DNA from: a bacterium
Lineage (GTDB): Bacteria > Sumerlaeota > Sumerlaeia > SLMS01
NCBI GenBank assembly: GCA_016125005.1
Contig: WGMQ01000012.1
Coordinates: 62,001-126,000, forward strand
Direction of reading: 5' to 3'
DNA length: 64,000 bases
Positions 52,724-61,271 of the stretch are shown one piece after another; position 1 is the first letter of the stretch, and the number at the start of each line of letters is the position of its first letter. Below the pieces are notes generated by a model. The model did no database searches. It was given only the letters and a program-made list of their open reading frames with translations, and was not told where the DNA came from. The position numbers and the translations under genes are program-made.

Positions 52724-53827
52724 CGCGGACGTCAACTTCTGCTCCAGCGTGGCGTCGCTGCCGAGTTCTTCCGCAAGCCCACCGTCCTTGAGCCACTCCT
52801 TTGCCGCATCGCTGCCGTCGAGATGGGCGCGGAGGAACCCAAGGATCGCGTTCTCGATCAGGCGCTGGAAAGTCGGGTCCTTGGCCGGGTCACCGTTCTG
52901 ACCGGAACCGTCTTGTTCCCTCATGCGCTTGGCGATCTTCGCGCGGAGGCTGTTCGGTTGCGCCTGCCCCTCGGCACGTCGCCCGGAGAACACCATGTGG
53001 TCGCCGCCGTTGAGGGTGATTAGGTACTGGTCGGGTACGGTAATCGAGTCGTAGGGGATACGCCGATCCTCCGGCTTGTCGCCGCCGATGGGGCTGCTAT
53101 CGAGCGTCCCCGTCATGTGAAGGCATGGGACCTTGATTCCCGCATAACTAGCCGCGGCTGTCTCACGCGTGCCGCTGGGTGGCGAGAGGGCAATGCAGGC
53201 CTTTACGCGCCGGTCGCCCAAGTCCACCACATTGCCGTCGCGCGGCGAGATGAGAAGTCGTCCAGAGGCGGCCAGCGACGTGTAGGCGCCGAAGGAATGA
53301 CCCCCAACGGCGATGCGAGTCAGGTCGAGGTGACCTTTGAACGTAGGATCCTCTGCATTCAGCTTCTCCGCCTGGTCGATGACGTAGGAAATGTCCTCGG
53401 GGCGCGCGAGGATCTCGCTGATGTCGCGCGCCGCCGCCTTCATCGATTGCATCGGGTTCGACTTGTCGCGCCAGACGCTGTCGTCGCTGTGGATGTGCTG
53501 CGGCAGGATCACGATGAAGCCGTTCTGCGCCAGGAATCGGCCCAAATACCCGTACCCCTTCCGCGTGCCGCCGAGTCCATGCGAGAAGACCACGACCGGG
53601 AGAGCGCCCTCCATGTTCTGCGGATACCAGATGCGGACCGGCACGTCCCGGTTGCGGCGCTCATCATGCCAGTCGAGGTCGACCGTTGTGACTTCGCGCT
53701 GCTGTCGGGCCGACGCGGGCGACCAGGCCGCTGCGGCAGGAGTCGCCGTGGGAGTGGGCTCGGGAGCTGCCCAAACGGGGGTGGTGGAGAGAAGAGCGGC
53801 GGCGAGGAAAATCGAACGGATCTGCAT
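52610..53827 (-). CDS. Exported alpha/beta hydrolase (chlorophyllase/dienelactone-hydrolase-like)
   Basis: A 405-residue secreted hydrolase with a signal peptide at about 1-20 (IFLAAALLSTTPVWAAP). The core has VVVFSHGLGGTRKGY (oxyanion region), the nucleophile elbow GGHSFGAYT, and an LHMTGTLDSSPIG segment followed by NGGDHMVFSG, which should supply the acid and the catalytic His. It resembles the predicted dienelactone-hydrolase/chlorophyllase-like group. Substrate is unknown. I start at ATG 53827, right before the signal peptide. Its C-terminal tail of about 38 residues overlaps the 3' end of the lipoprotein gene antisense and may be unstructured. Confidence 0.83.
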   Translation of the reverse strand: MQIRSIFLAAALLSTTPVWAAPEPTPTATPAAAAWSPASARQQREVTTVDLDWHDERRNRDVPVRIWYPQNMEGALPVVVFSHGLGGTRKGYGYLGRFLAQNGFIVILPQHIHSDDSVWRDKSNPMQSMKAAARDISEILARPEDISYVIDQAEKLNAEDPTFKGHLDLTRIAVGGHSFGAYTSLAASGRLLISPRDGNVVDLGDRRVKACIALSPPSGTRETAAASYAGIKVPCLHMTGTLDSSPIGGDKPEDRRIPYDSITVPDQYLITLNGGDHMVFSGRRAEGQAQPNSLRAKIAKRMREQDGSGQNGDPAKDPTFQRLIENAILGFLRAHLDGSDAAKEWLKDGGLAEELGSDATLEQKLTSASGLSAREEPLTSEGQQHHSNRGDEDAPDGAVDGLLEE

Positions 53828-53942
53828 GGGAGGATTCCTTTCCCGGAGACAAACTGCACAGACCATGCCCGCGCTTGGACCGCCAGGAATCCGGGAAAAT
53901 GGGGGCGCGTTGTACCTTTCGGTGCGCGCCCGTTCCCGTTCG

Positions 53943-55382
53943 TCATTCCATCGCGATGTGGGCCTCAATGGGCGGTGCCGAGGCACCATCCTCATGAGCC
54001 GTGTGCGACTTCGGATAAAACCAGCAGAGCGGAATGTGGAGCAACGCGAGCCCGGCGAAGACGAGGAACACCGTCTCCAACGCCGCGACGAGCGACTCGG
54101 CATCGGCACCGACATCGGTGGCGCCGCCGTGTCCGCCCACGCTCACGCCAACCAGGACTCCTGCCATGCCCACGCCCACGGCACCGCCCATGGAACGACT
54201 GAACATGTTGAAGGCGGTCGCCAGGCCGCGCTGGGCGTAGCCGACGCTTGTCTGCACGGCGATGACGACACTCGACGTCGCTAGGCCAAACCCGGCGCCC
54301 ATGAGGATCATCACCGGCCAGAGCATCCACTGGACCGGGTGCTGCATCCAGAACCGCAGCGCCGCAGCCGCGATCGCCACCGCAAAGGAGCCGATCAGCA
54401 GCGGCGTCCGGAAGCCGGTGCGAACCATCAGCGTGCTGGCCGCCGTGGCGGCAATCGGCCAGCCAATGAGCAGCGGGGTCAGCGACGAGCCCGCCACCGA
54501 TGCGGAACGGCCCAGTCCCGACTGGATGAACAGGGGGAGGAAGTTCAGGATCCCCATGAAGCAGACCCCGATGGTCAGTGCACTCAACGACCCGACGGCC
54601 ACGTCGCGCCGCGTGAGCAACTCCAGTGGCAATAGCGGCTGCGAGGCGTGGCGCTCCACGAAAAACAGGGCGACTAGCAATGCCGTGCCTGCTGCCGCCA
54701 GAGGAAGCGCATAGGTACCGCCCGATGCGGCAAGCAGCGCCCCCGAACCGGTCACCAGCAATGCTCCACCAGCCCAGTCAAGCTGGCGAAACTTATTCGT
54801 GTGGGCCGGCTCGCGGAGGTACTTCCACAGCACTCCTGCTGCCATGAGCCCGAAAGGGATGTTCAGCCAGAAGATCGACCGCCAGCCGAGCGTCGACACC
54901 AGCGTGCCGCCCAGAAGCGGCCCCGCGATTCCAGCGAAACCCCAGAGCGTTCCCATCAGCCCCTGGATGCGGCCTCGTTCCTCCAAGGCGAAGAGGTCCC
55001 CAACCAACGTCATCGTGATGGGTTGGATCGCGCCGGCCCCCAGCCCCTGGACCACGCGCCCTATCACCAGGAATCCGAGTCGCGGCGCGAGCGCACAGAG
55101 GGCGGATCCGAGAAGGAAGAGCCCGATCCCGAGCAGCATCATGGTCTTGCGCCCGCGCAAATCCGCCAGACGCCCATAGATCGGGATCGTTACGGTCGCG
55201 GCCAGCAGATAGCTGGAGCCGACAAGGCCGTACAGCTTCAGCCCACCAAGATCGCCGACGATGGTCGGCATGGCCGTGGCCACGATGGTCGCCTCGATGG
55301 CCGAAAGAAACATTGCCATCATGAGCCCAACGACGATGACACTCCGTCGGGATCGGTTTTCTGCGGCAATGGCGTCGGTCAT
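53943..55382 (-). CDS. MFS drug exporter, DHA2 (14-TM) type
   Basis: A 479-residue major-facilitator transporter. The N-terminal half shows LSAIEATIVATAMPTI (motif D1), GRLADLRGRKTMMLLG (motif A) and RVVQGLGAGAIQP, and WRSIFWLNIPFGL (motif C region) follows. About 14 helices fit the DHA2 family of proton-coupled multidrug exporters such as EmrB/QacA. No EmrA-type adaptor is adjacent, so it may act as a stand-alone inner-membrane exporter. The substrate cannot be predicted. It diverges from the gamma-glutamyltransferase gene. Confidence 0.9.
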   Translation of the reverse strand: MTDAIAAENRSRRSVIVVGLMMAMFLSAIEATIVATAMPTIVGDLGGLKLYGLVGSSYLLAATVTIPIYGRLADLRGRKTMMLLGIGLFLLGSALCALAPRLGFLVIGRVVQGLGAGAIQPITMTLVGDLFALEERGRIQGLMGTLWGFAGIAGPLLGGTLVSTLGWRSIFWLNIPFGLMAAGVLWKYLREPAHTNKFRQLDWAGGALLVTGSGALLAASGGTYALPLAAAGTALLVALFFVERHASQPLLPLELLTRRDVAVGSLSALTIGVCFMGILNFLPLFIQSGLGRSASVAGSSLTPLLIGWPIAATAASTLMVRTGFRTPLLIGSFAVAIAAAALRFWMQHPVQWMLWPVMILMGAGFGLATSSVVIAVQTSVGYAQRGLATAFNMFSRSMGGAVGVGMAGVLVGVSVGGHGGATDVGADAESLVAALETVFLVFAGLALLHIPLCWFYPKSHTAHEDGASAPPIEAHIAME

Positions 55383-55563
55383 TCGATTTTATGTCCTGGG
55401 GGAAAACACTGTCCTGGGTTGACCAGCACGAAGCAGGCCCATCGAGAGATCGCCTGGATCGACCAAGTCCATCAACGCTTGCGGCGTTTGCGTGGACGAT
55501 CAAAATGTTGGTGCCAAAGGCATTTCCGCCCGCATTTGCCTCATTCCAATCTGGACGCTCACC
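55383..55563. promoter_or_regulatory. Divergent promoter region between MFS and gamma-glutamyltransferase genes
   Basis: The 181-bp gap must hold both promoters. A 9-bp direct repeat TGTCCTGGG occurs at 55392-55400 and 55410-55418. On the minus strand, AGGACA, 18 nt, then TAAAAT ends only 4 nt before the exporter start, so that transcript could be nearly leaderless. These are weak, sequence-only calls. Confidence 0.3.
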
Positions 55564-57150
55564 ATGCCGCTCTCCCCGGAATCAGGGTTTCCCTACCCAT
55601 CCCAGCGAATGCCGATCTTCGCGCGCGAGTGCGTCGCCACGTCGCAGCCCCTCGCGGCACAGGCCGGCCTGGATGCGCTGGCCCGTGGGGGTAACGCGGC
55701 GGACGCGGCCCTCGCGGCCGCCATCACCCTGACGGTTGTCGAGCCCACGAGCAACGGTATCGGAAGCGACGCCTTTGCACTCGTCTGGGAAGGGAAGAGC
55801 CTTCATGGCCTGAACGCGTCGGGACGATCTCCGGCCGGGTGGACACGAGAACGATTCGCAGGACTTACCGAAATGCCCGAGCGCGGCTGGGATTCGGTGA
55901 CCGTCCCCGGTTGCGTTTCCGCGTGGGTCGCCCTTTCCGAACGCCACGGACGACTCCCCTTCGGTGAACTGTTCACGGCAGCGATTCGTCATGCGCGCGA
56001 GGGATACCTCGTCTCCCCCATCACCGCCGCGGCGTGGCAGCGCTCCGAGCCGCGCTTTCGGGACTTTGCCGAGTTCGCCCGTGTCTTCCTCCCGTCGGGG
56101 CGCGCACCGATGGCTGGTGAGACGATCCGTTTGCCGGATCATGCCGCGACCCTGATCCGCATCGCCGAATCCGGCGGCGAGGACTTCTACCGCGGCGAGT
56201 TGGCGCGGCGCATCGCCGCAGCCTCGGAGGCCGACGGAGGGGCGATGTGCTTCGACGATCTCGCGTCGCATCTGGCCGACTGGGTGGCTCCGATCTCGAT
56301 CGAGTATCGCGGCCACGTGCTCCACGAAATCCCCCCGAACGGCCAGGGTCTCGCCGCGCTGATCGCCCTCGGCATCCTCCGCGAAGTGGACATGGCCGCG
56401 GCACCCGTCGATTCCGTCGCGTCGTTTCACCTCCAGATCGAGGCCATGAAGCTGGCGCTGGCGGACGCGTATAGACATCTATCCGATCCCGCGCACATGC
56501 AGGTCCCGGTGGAGGCACTTCTCTCTCCCGATTACCTCGCCAGCCGCGCCCAGCTCATTGACCCCAAGCGGGCGCGAGCCGCCGAACCGGGCGTCCCCGC
56601 AGAGCGCGGCACCGTCTACCTGACCGCCGCAGACCGCGACGGAATGATGGTGTCCTTCATCCAGTCGAACTACTGGGGCTTCGGCTCGGGAGTGGTGGCA
56701 CCGGGAACCGGGATCGCACTCCAGAATCGCGGCTTTGGCTTCGTGCTCACACCGGGGCATCCCAACGAGGTCGGTCCCCGCAAGCGCCCCTTCCATACCA
56801 TCATCCCCGGTTTCCTCACTAGGGACGGGCAACCAGTGCTGAGCTTCGGCGTCATGGGCGGACCCATGCAGACCCAGGGTCATGTCCAGATGGTCGTGCG
56901 ATTCGTCGACTATGGGCAGAACATCCAGACGATGAGCGACGCCCCCCGCTGGCAGGTCACGCGAGGCCTTGGCGTTATGCTCGAGTCCACCGTCCCACTC
57001 GACACCGTCGAGGGGCTGCGGGCGCTCGGGCATGAGGTCACCATCGCCCCGCCGCGCGAGTTCGGCGGCGCCCAGCTCATCCAGCGGCTGCCCGACGGCT
57101 ACTGCGCTGCTTCCGACCACCGCAAGGATGGCCAAGCCGTGGGGCGGTGA
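55564..57150 (+). CDS. ggt: Gamma-glutamyltransferase family (Ntn-hydrolase)
   Basis: A 528-residue member of the gamma-glutamyltransferase/cephalosporin-acylase family, which self-cleaves so that a Thr becomes the N-terminal nucleophile. The expected processing site is ERGTVYLTAADRDGMMVSF, followed by IQSNYWGFGSGVVAPGTGIAL, and the oxyanion-region GGPMQTQGHVQM is present. The small subunit would start at the Thr near residue 350. ATG 55564 is chosen because the conserved region starts directly after it. There is no clear signal peptide, unlike periplasmic GGT, so it may act in the cytoplasm on glutathione or gamma-glutamyl peptides. The dyad at 56469 encodes AYRHLS. Confidence 0.88.
   Translation: MPLSPESGFPYPSQRMPIFARECVATSQPLAAQAGLDALARGGNAADAALAAAITLTVVEPTSNGIGSDAFALVWEGKSLHGLNASGRSPAGWTRERFAGLTEMPERGWDSVTVPGCVSAWVALSERHGRLPFGELFTAAIRHAREGYLVSPITAAAWQRSEPRFRDFAEFARVFLPSGRAPMAGETIRLPDHAATLIRIAESGGEDFYRGELARRIAAASEADGGAMCFDDLASHLADWVAPISIEYRGHVLHEIPPNGQGLAALIALGILREVDMAAAPVDSVASFHLQIEAMKLALADAYRHLSDPAHMQVPVEALLSPDYLASRAQLIDPKRARAAEPGVPAERGTVYLTAADRDGMMVSFIQSNYWGFGSGVVAPGTGIALQNRGFGFVLTPGHPNEVGPRKRPFHTIIPGFLTRDGQPVLSFGVMGGPMQTQGHVQMVVRFVDYGQNIQTMSDAPRWQVTRGLGVMLESTVPLDTVEGLRALGHEVTIAPPREFGGAQLIQRLPDGYCAASDHRKDGQAVGR
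56469..56484. repeat. Dyad GTATAG-ACAT-CTATCC
   Basis: Inside the gamma-glutamyltransferase gene, encoding YRHLS with AGA and CTA. The left arm is part of the octamer GTATAGAC. Confidence 0.8.
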
Positions 57151-57156
57151 TGTGAG

Positions 57157-58911
57157 TCATTCAACGGAGAACGATTCCAGCCTAATCCCAAGTGTTCGTG
57201 TGTCATCGCCCCCGCCCAGGGACGCAGGCGAGGTCGCGTCGGGCAGTTCGAAGCCGATCTGATAACGACCATCTTCGGCAGGCGGCAGCGGCACCTCAAG
57301 GTAACCTCCCCATTTCTCGTCAATGTCCTGGCGAAAGAGCTCTGTACCATTGGCGCGGATCACCACACGCTGGGAGGCCAATTTTCCCTGACCGAGGAAG
57401 GGATAGAAGCTCAGCCGCAGCTTGCTGGCCCCGGGATGGGTGAAGACGGCGGTCGCCGACTTGCCGTCAGTCCACCGCCAATGCGCCTCCCCCCACGACC
57501 ACCCCCGCACAAAGACCCGCCCGGCCCGGTCCTCTCCGGGGGAAACGACGCCGCCGGATGGCAGTTCTGGAAACGTCCTTGGAAGTGGGGCGGGGAGGAC
57601 GCCCGCCAGCACCTGCGGATAGCGCCAGTCCCACATGCCCCCGGGGGTTGCATCGGCGGTTCCGGGTCGCGCGTTCCACGCCCATGCGGCACGGCTGTAC
57701 GCGCCGGTCGCATGGATGGCGATGCTCAGCGCCGCCAGCGTCGCCAGCACGATGCGACCGAAAGTCCCGGGTCGCCAGACACGCATGGCTTCGATACCAG
57801 CAAGCACGAGAAACGGGAGCGCGCCAATCGTCAAGCGCGGGCCGAAGCAGTGTCCGCCCCACCAAATGGGCCAGCAGGAAATCAGCGCCAGATGTGCCGC
57901 AGTCCCTATCACAGCCAGTTGCCACTCCGCACCGCGCCACAAGCCGCTGACACGAGCCGCCATCCACAAAACCCACCAGAGCACGGGCACGAGCACGAGC
58001 AGGCCCCGTGACGGGCTGAGGAGATGCCCGGGCAGCGCCTCGGGAATCGCGGCAATGGTCATCATCCCACCATAGGAGGAGTACATCGGGAGAACGCTTC
58101 CAGTTTGCCACTTTAGGAACGCGGCGAAGAGCACCGCCCAAGCCGCCCCCCAGGCGAGGAATCCTCCGAGCAGTTTTCGGCGATGCAGCGCGAGCCAGAT
58201 TCCGAACACGATCACCGCCGTGGCATACGTCGGACGCACAAGCACCAGCCACGCCGCGATGGAGCCGATCAGTCCGCCCAGCTTGTCCGGCTTGGACGAA
58301 TCGCCAGCCACCGCCAGAAATAGCGCAGCCTGAAGAAGCACGATTCCCAACGTGTCCGACCAAAGCCCCCGGCTCGCCGTGGAAAAGGCCATCGTCCCGA
58401 ACGCCGCAACCACCGTGACTGCCACGGCCCTCCACTGTGGCAGGCGCTGCACCGCCAGTAGGTAAACCAGCACGACAAAGAGCGTCGTCACCAGCGGTGC
58501 GAGGATGTTCTGCATCCGGATGTCGGCGTCGGGTTCGTAGAGCCAGTTGCCATCGTGGCTTGAAAGGCCCGCCAAATTCATCACCCAAACGGCCGGTGCG
58601 ATAAGGAGGGCGGTCCCGGGCGGATAGATGTAGTAGACATGGCCGCCCCGTGCGATCATCTGGTACGGATAACCGTCCGCCCGCTGGCTTGGATAGCGCG
58701 ATGGATCCATCGGCGGCTGGAAGGAAGGATCGAGCTTCAAGCTCCCACGCCAGATGAGGTGCTCGGCCACGAGCGGCGTATAGCGGGCATCCGTCACCGA
58801 TTGTGACACCGGCGAGGCAAAGTAGATGGCAAAGGCCAACGCCGCCAACAATCCGGCCACGAGCCAATGTGGGTACTTCGCGGGCGGTGGTTGAAAATCG
58901 TCCTTGATCAT
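57157..58911 (-). CDS. Polytopic membrane protein, GT-C-like, with C-terminal beta domain
   Basis: A 584-residue protein with about 10-11 helices between residues 15 and 410 and a C-terminal soluble beta-sandwich-like domain (about 430-584; RVVIRANGTELFRQDIDEKW, then GGYLEVPLPPAEDGRYQIGFEL). The first periplasmic loop contains DARYTPLVAEHLI, reminiscent of GT-C enzymes, but no firm family can be given. It could transfer a lipid-linked sugar. It overlaps neither neighbour and ends 6 bp from the convergent gamma-glutamyltransferase gene. Confidence 0.7.
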   Translation of the reverse strand: MIKDDFQPPPAKYPHWLVAGLLAALAFAIYFASPVSQSVTDARYTPLVAEHLIWRGSLKLDPSFQPPMDPSRYPSQRADGYPYQMIARGGHVYYIYPPGTALLIAPAVWVMNLAGLSSHDGNWLYEPDADIRMQNILAPLVTTLFVVLVYLLAVQRLPQWRAVAVTVVAAFGTMAFSTASRGLWSDTLGIVLLQAALFLAVAGDSSKPDKLGGLIGSIAAWLVLVRPTYATAVIVFGIWLALHRRKLLGGFLAWGAAWAVLFAAFLKWQTGSVLPMYSSYGGMMTIAAIPEALPGHLLSPSRGLLVLVPVLWWVLWMAARVSGLWRGAEWQLAVIGTAAHLALISCWPIWWGGHCFGPRLTIGALPFLVLAGIEAMRVWRPGTFGRIVLATLAALSIAIHATGAYSRAAWAWNARPGTADATPGGMWDWRYPQVLAGVLPAPLPRTFPELPSGGVVSPGEDRAGRVFVRGWSWGEAHWRWTDGKSATAVFTHPGASKLRLSFYPFLGQGKLASQRVVIRANGTELFRQDIDEKWGGYLEVPLPPAEDGRYQIGFELPDATSPASLGGGDDTRTLGIRLESFSVE

Positions 58912-58986
58912 GGCCTAGGCATTGCCCCGCCGTGCGCGGGAGACGCAATCAAGGACACTGAAGTAACACCAACCGAGGCCCTCTGC

Positions 58987-60414
58987 ATGAAGCTCACCCG
59001 CATTCTGTCCGTCGCGCTCGCCGCGCTCTCGATCCTTGCCAGCCCCGGCTGTGCGCAGGACAAGGAACCGTCATCGGGAGCCAGGCTCTACCTGCAATAC
59101 TGCGCTGGTTGCCACGGATCGAACCTCAAGGGCGGAAGTGGCAGCAATCTGCTGGATAACGAATGGCGGGTCGGGGGGAGCACCGCCCAGATCTATGAGA
59201 CCATCTTCACCGGCATTCCCAGCGTCGGAATGCCCAACTTCGGCGCGCAGCTTGGCGAGGAAAAAGTCCGCGAGATCGTCTCCTACATCGAGCAGGTGCG
59301 TGCCACTGGCGATACGGGGGCGCCCGCGAAGCCGGTGCGCAGCTACTCCAAGCTCGAGAACCTTGACTACAACGTGAACGTGGACGTCTGGGTGGACGGG
59401 CTGAACGACCCGTGGGGGCTGGCATTCCTCGACGAGCGCCGCGCCATCGTCACGGAGAAGAACGGGCCGGTCCGGTTGATCCTCGACGGAAAACTCGTGC
59501 CCGAGGCCATCGAGGGTACGCCCAAAGTCGTCGCCGACGGACAGGGCGGAATGCTCGACGTGACCATCGATCCCAACTTCGCGGACAATGGCTGGATCTA
59601 TCTCGGGTACAGCCACCAGCTATCCAACGGCAAGGCGATGACTCGCATCGTGCGTGGTCAACTCGACGGCATGAAGTGGATCAACGAGCAGGTCGTCTTC
59701 GAGGCGCCGCCCGCCACCTACATGGACACGCGCCACCACTACGGCACGCGCATCGTCTTCGGTCCCGACGGGATGCTCTACTTCAGCATCGGCGAGCGCG
59801 GTCGCCAGCAGAACGCCCAGGTGGTGAACCTCCCCAACGGGAAGATTCACCGCGTGACGCCCGACGGCAAGATCCCGGAGGACAACCCCTTCGTGGCGAC
59901 GCCCGGCGCCATCCCGAGCATCTGGAGCTTCGGCCACCGCAACCCGCAGGGCCTCGCATTCAACCCGGTGACGGGCGACCTTTGGGAGTCGGAGCACGGC
60001 CCCCGCGGCGGCGACGAACTCAACATCGTCGGCAAGGGGAAGAACTACGGCTGGCCCGAGATCACCTACGGCATCAACTACAACGGCTCGATCGTAACGC
60101 GGGAACGCGTCCGCGAAGGGCTCGAGCAACCGATCCTATACTGGCGCCCCTCCATCGCCGTGTCCGGTATAGAATTCTATACAGGCGACGAGTTCCCCTA
60201 CTGGAAGAATCACCTCCTCGTCAGCTCCCTTGCCTTTCAGGAACTGCACCTGCTCCACATCGAAAACGACCGCGTGATCCACGAGGAAGTGCTCATGAAG
60301 GGACGCGGTCGAATCCGCGAGTCCATCGTCGGTCCCGATGGCGCGATCTACTGCGTGATGAACGACCCGCACGAGATCCTGAGGCTAAGCTCCGGGGGCG
60401 AACGGCGGTATTGA
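58987..60414 (+). CDS. Cytochrome c fused to PQQ-type glucose/sorbosone dehydrogenase
   Basis: A 475-residue exported protein. The N-terminal signal ends LSILASPGCAQD and might be a lipoprotein signal (Cys22). A mono-haem cytochrome c domain follows (about 28-105) with Cys39-A-G-Cys42-His43, and then a six-bladed propeller (about 120-475) of the glucose/sorbosone dehydrogenase type: DPWGLAFLDERRAIVTEK, then HHYGTRIVFGPDGMLYFSIGE, FGHRNPQGLAF, and SEHGPRGGDELNIV. Fused haem would accept electrons from the PQQ site and pass them to the respiratory chain. The perfect palindromic dyad at 60167 lies inside it. ATG 58987 directly precedes the signal peptide. Confidence 0.88.
   Translation: MKLTRILSVALAALSILASPGCAQDKEPSSGARLYLQYCAGCHGSNLKGGSGSNLLDNEWRVGGSTAQIYETIFTGIPSVGMPNFGAQLGEEKVREIVSYIEQVRATGDTGAPAKPVRSYSKLENLDYNVNVDVWVDGLNDPWGLAFLDERRAIVTEKNGPVRLILDGKLVPEAIEGTPKVVADGQGGMLDVTIDPNFADNGWIYLGYSHQLSNGKAMTRIVRGQLDGMKWINEQVVFEAPPATYMDTRHHYGTRIVFGPDGMLYFSIGERGRQQNAQVVNLPNGKIHRVTPDGKIPEDNPFVATPGAIPSIWSFGHRNPQGLAFNPVTGDLWESEHGPRGGDELNIVGKGKNYGWPEITYGINYNGSIVTRERVREGLEQPILYWRPSIAVSGIEFYTGDEFPYWKNHLLVSSLAFQELHLLHIENDRVIHEEVLMKGRGRIRESIVGPDGAIYCVMNDPHEILRLSSGGERRY
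60167..60182. repeat. Perfect 16-bp palindrome GTATAGAATTCTATAC
   Basis: Fully palindromic version of the dyad, inside the cytochrome c-dehydrogenase gene. It encodes GIEFYT with an ATA codon. Confidence 0.9.
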
Positions 60415-60426
60415 GGGAGGAAAGGT

Positions 60427-60639
60427 ATGACGCCCGAGGAAATGAAACAGGCATCGCGTGGCTTCAGCACCGACATGAGTGGCGAGGCCGTGGCCCGACG
60501 CATCGACATGGTGTCCCGTCTCCGGGAATTGGGATTGGCCCTGAGGAAGGCGACCATCATCGGCCCGGCGCAGGGCTCACCGACGCTAGCCGCGCCCCCT
60601 GCTACTTCCCCACATCCACCCGATCCACGATCCCCATGA
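60427..60639 (+). CDS. Small hypothetical protein (70 aa)
   Basis: A short ORF with a strong GGGAGGAAAGGT ribosome site, starting 13 bp after the dehydrogenase stop. The first 48 residues look like a real protein: two predicted helices (EAVARRIDMVSRLRELGLALRK). The tail from residue 49 on is Pro-rich (GSPTLAAPPATSPHPPDPRSP) and overlaps the convergent microcompartment gene, so it may be read-through. No family is recognised. It is likely co-expressed with the dehydrogenase. Confidence 0.5.
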   Translation: MTPEEMKQASRGFSTDMSGEAVARRIDMVSRLRELGLALRKATIIGPAQGSPTLAAPPATSPHPPDPRSP

Positions 60640-60874
60640 TGAGTTCGTTGACGGGGGCTTTTTCGATCCCGAAGACGACTCCGGCCAGGCCGGGGGCAGC
60701 GCTGAAGAGCACGATGTCCCCTTCGCCGGCGCCAACGTAGTCGATGGCCATGATGGGGACGCCCTGCGCCTGGCGCTGGGTGTCGAGCGGCTGCACCATC
60801 ATGAGCTTCCGCCTCTCGTAGGCAGGAAGCGTGTGGGTCGTGACCAGGTTGCCGATGATGCGGCCGAGCTTCAT
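60602..60874 (-). CDS. EutN/CcmL-type microcompartment vertex protein
   Basis: A 90-residue pentamer-forming vertex protein (Pfam EutN_CcmL) of bacterial microcompartments. It starts KLGRIIGNLVTTHTLPAYER and has the family core KLMMVQPLD, then AIDYVGAGEGDIVLFSAA and PVNELIMGIVDRVDV. It overlaps the second vertex gene by 4 bp, so the two are translationally coupled. No BMC shell hexamer or signature enzyme is in the window, so the cargo cannot be deduced. Its 3' end overlaps the small convergent ORF by 38 bp. Confidence 0.93.
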   Translation of the reverse strand: MKLGRIIGNLVTTHTLPAYERRKLMMVQPLDTQRQAQGVPIMAIDYVGAGEGDIVLFSAAPGLAGVVFGIEKAPVNELIMGIVDRVDVGK

Positions 60875-61155
60875 GACCCGGCCTCGGGGTTCATGTGAAG
60901 GTGCTCCACCAAACCGCCGATCGCGAGGTCCGTCGGTACCAGCCACTCGCCCGGATGGGCGTACATGGCGTCACCGCTTCGCACCAAAAAAACCAAGTCG
61001 CCCTGACGCCGGTTAAGGGCATCGATGGCGATCTGGGGCTCGCCCTTCGGCTCCAGCGCCCCGTCGACCGGCTGGACGATGGCCAAACGATACTGCCCCA
61101 GCGCTTCATCACGCTGGGTAGCCACGATTGTCCCGATGATGCGCCCCATGTCCAT
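60871..61155 (-). CDS. EutN/CcmL-type microcompartment vertex protein, second copy
   Basis: A 94-residue paralogue of the adjacent vertex protein, with MGRIIGTIVATQRDEALGQYRL, AIVQPVDG, AIDALNRRQGDLVFLVRSG and LAIGGLVEHL. I start at ATG 61155; a second ATG two codons later is equally plausible. Paired vertex genes are seen in microcompartment loci of Planctomycetes- and Verrucomicrobia-like bacteria, where they process sugar-derived aldehydes. Divergent from the esterase gene with a gap of 116 bp. Confidence 0.92.
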   Translation of the reverse strand: MDMGRIIGTIVATQRDEALGQYRLAIVQPVDGALEPKGEPQIAIDALNRRQGDLVFLVRSGDAMYAHPGEWLVPTDLAIGGLVEHLHMNPEAGS

Positions 61156-61271
61156 GTCGTGATTGGAGCCGTCCCCGCCCCGAGTGGCAAGAAGAGAAGG
61201 CAAGCCTTCGCTTGCGACCTCGGTCCAAGATGCCCAATGTCGCCACAATTGACGATTAGGGGGGACCCGCC

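Noticed and set aside
55392-55418. Direct repeat TGTCCTGGG as an operator for the exporter
   Set aside because: Only two 9-bp copies, no regulator gene adjacent, and chance repeats of this length are not rare in GC-rich DNA.
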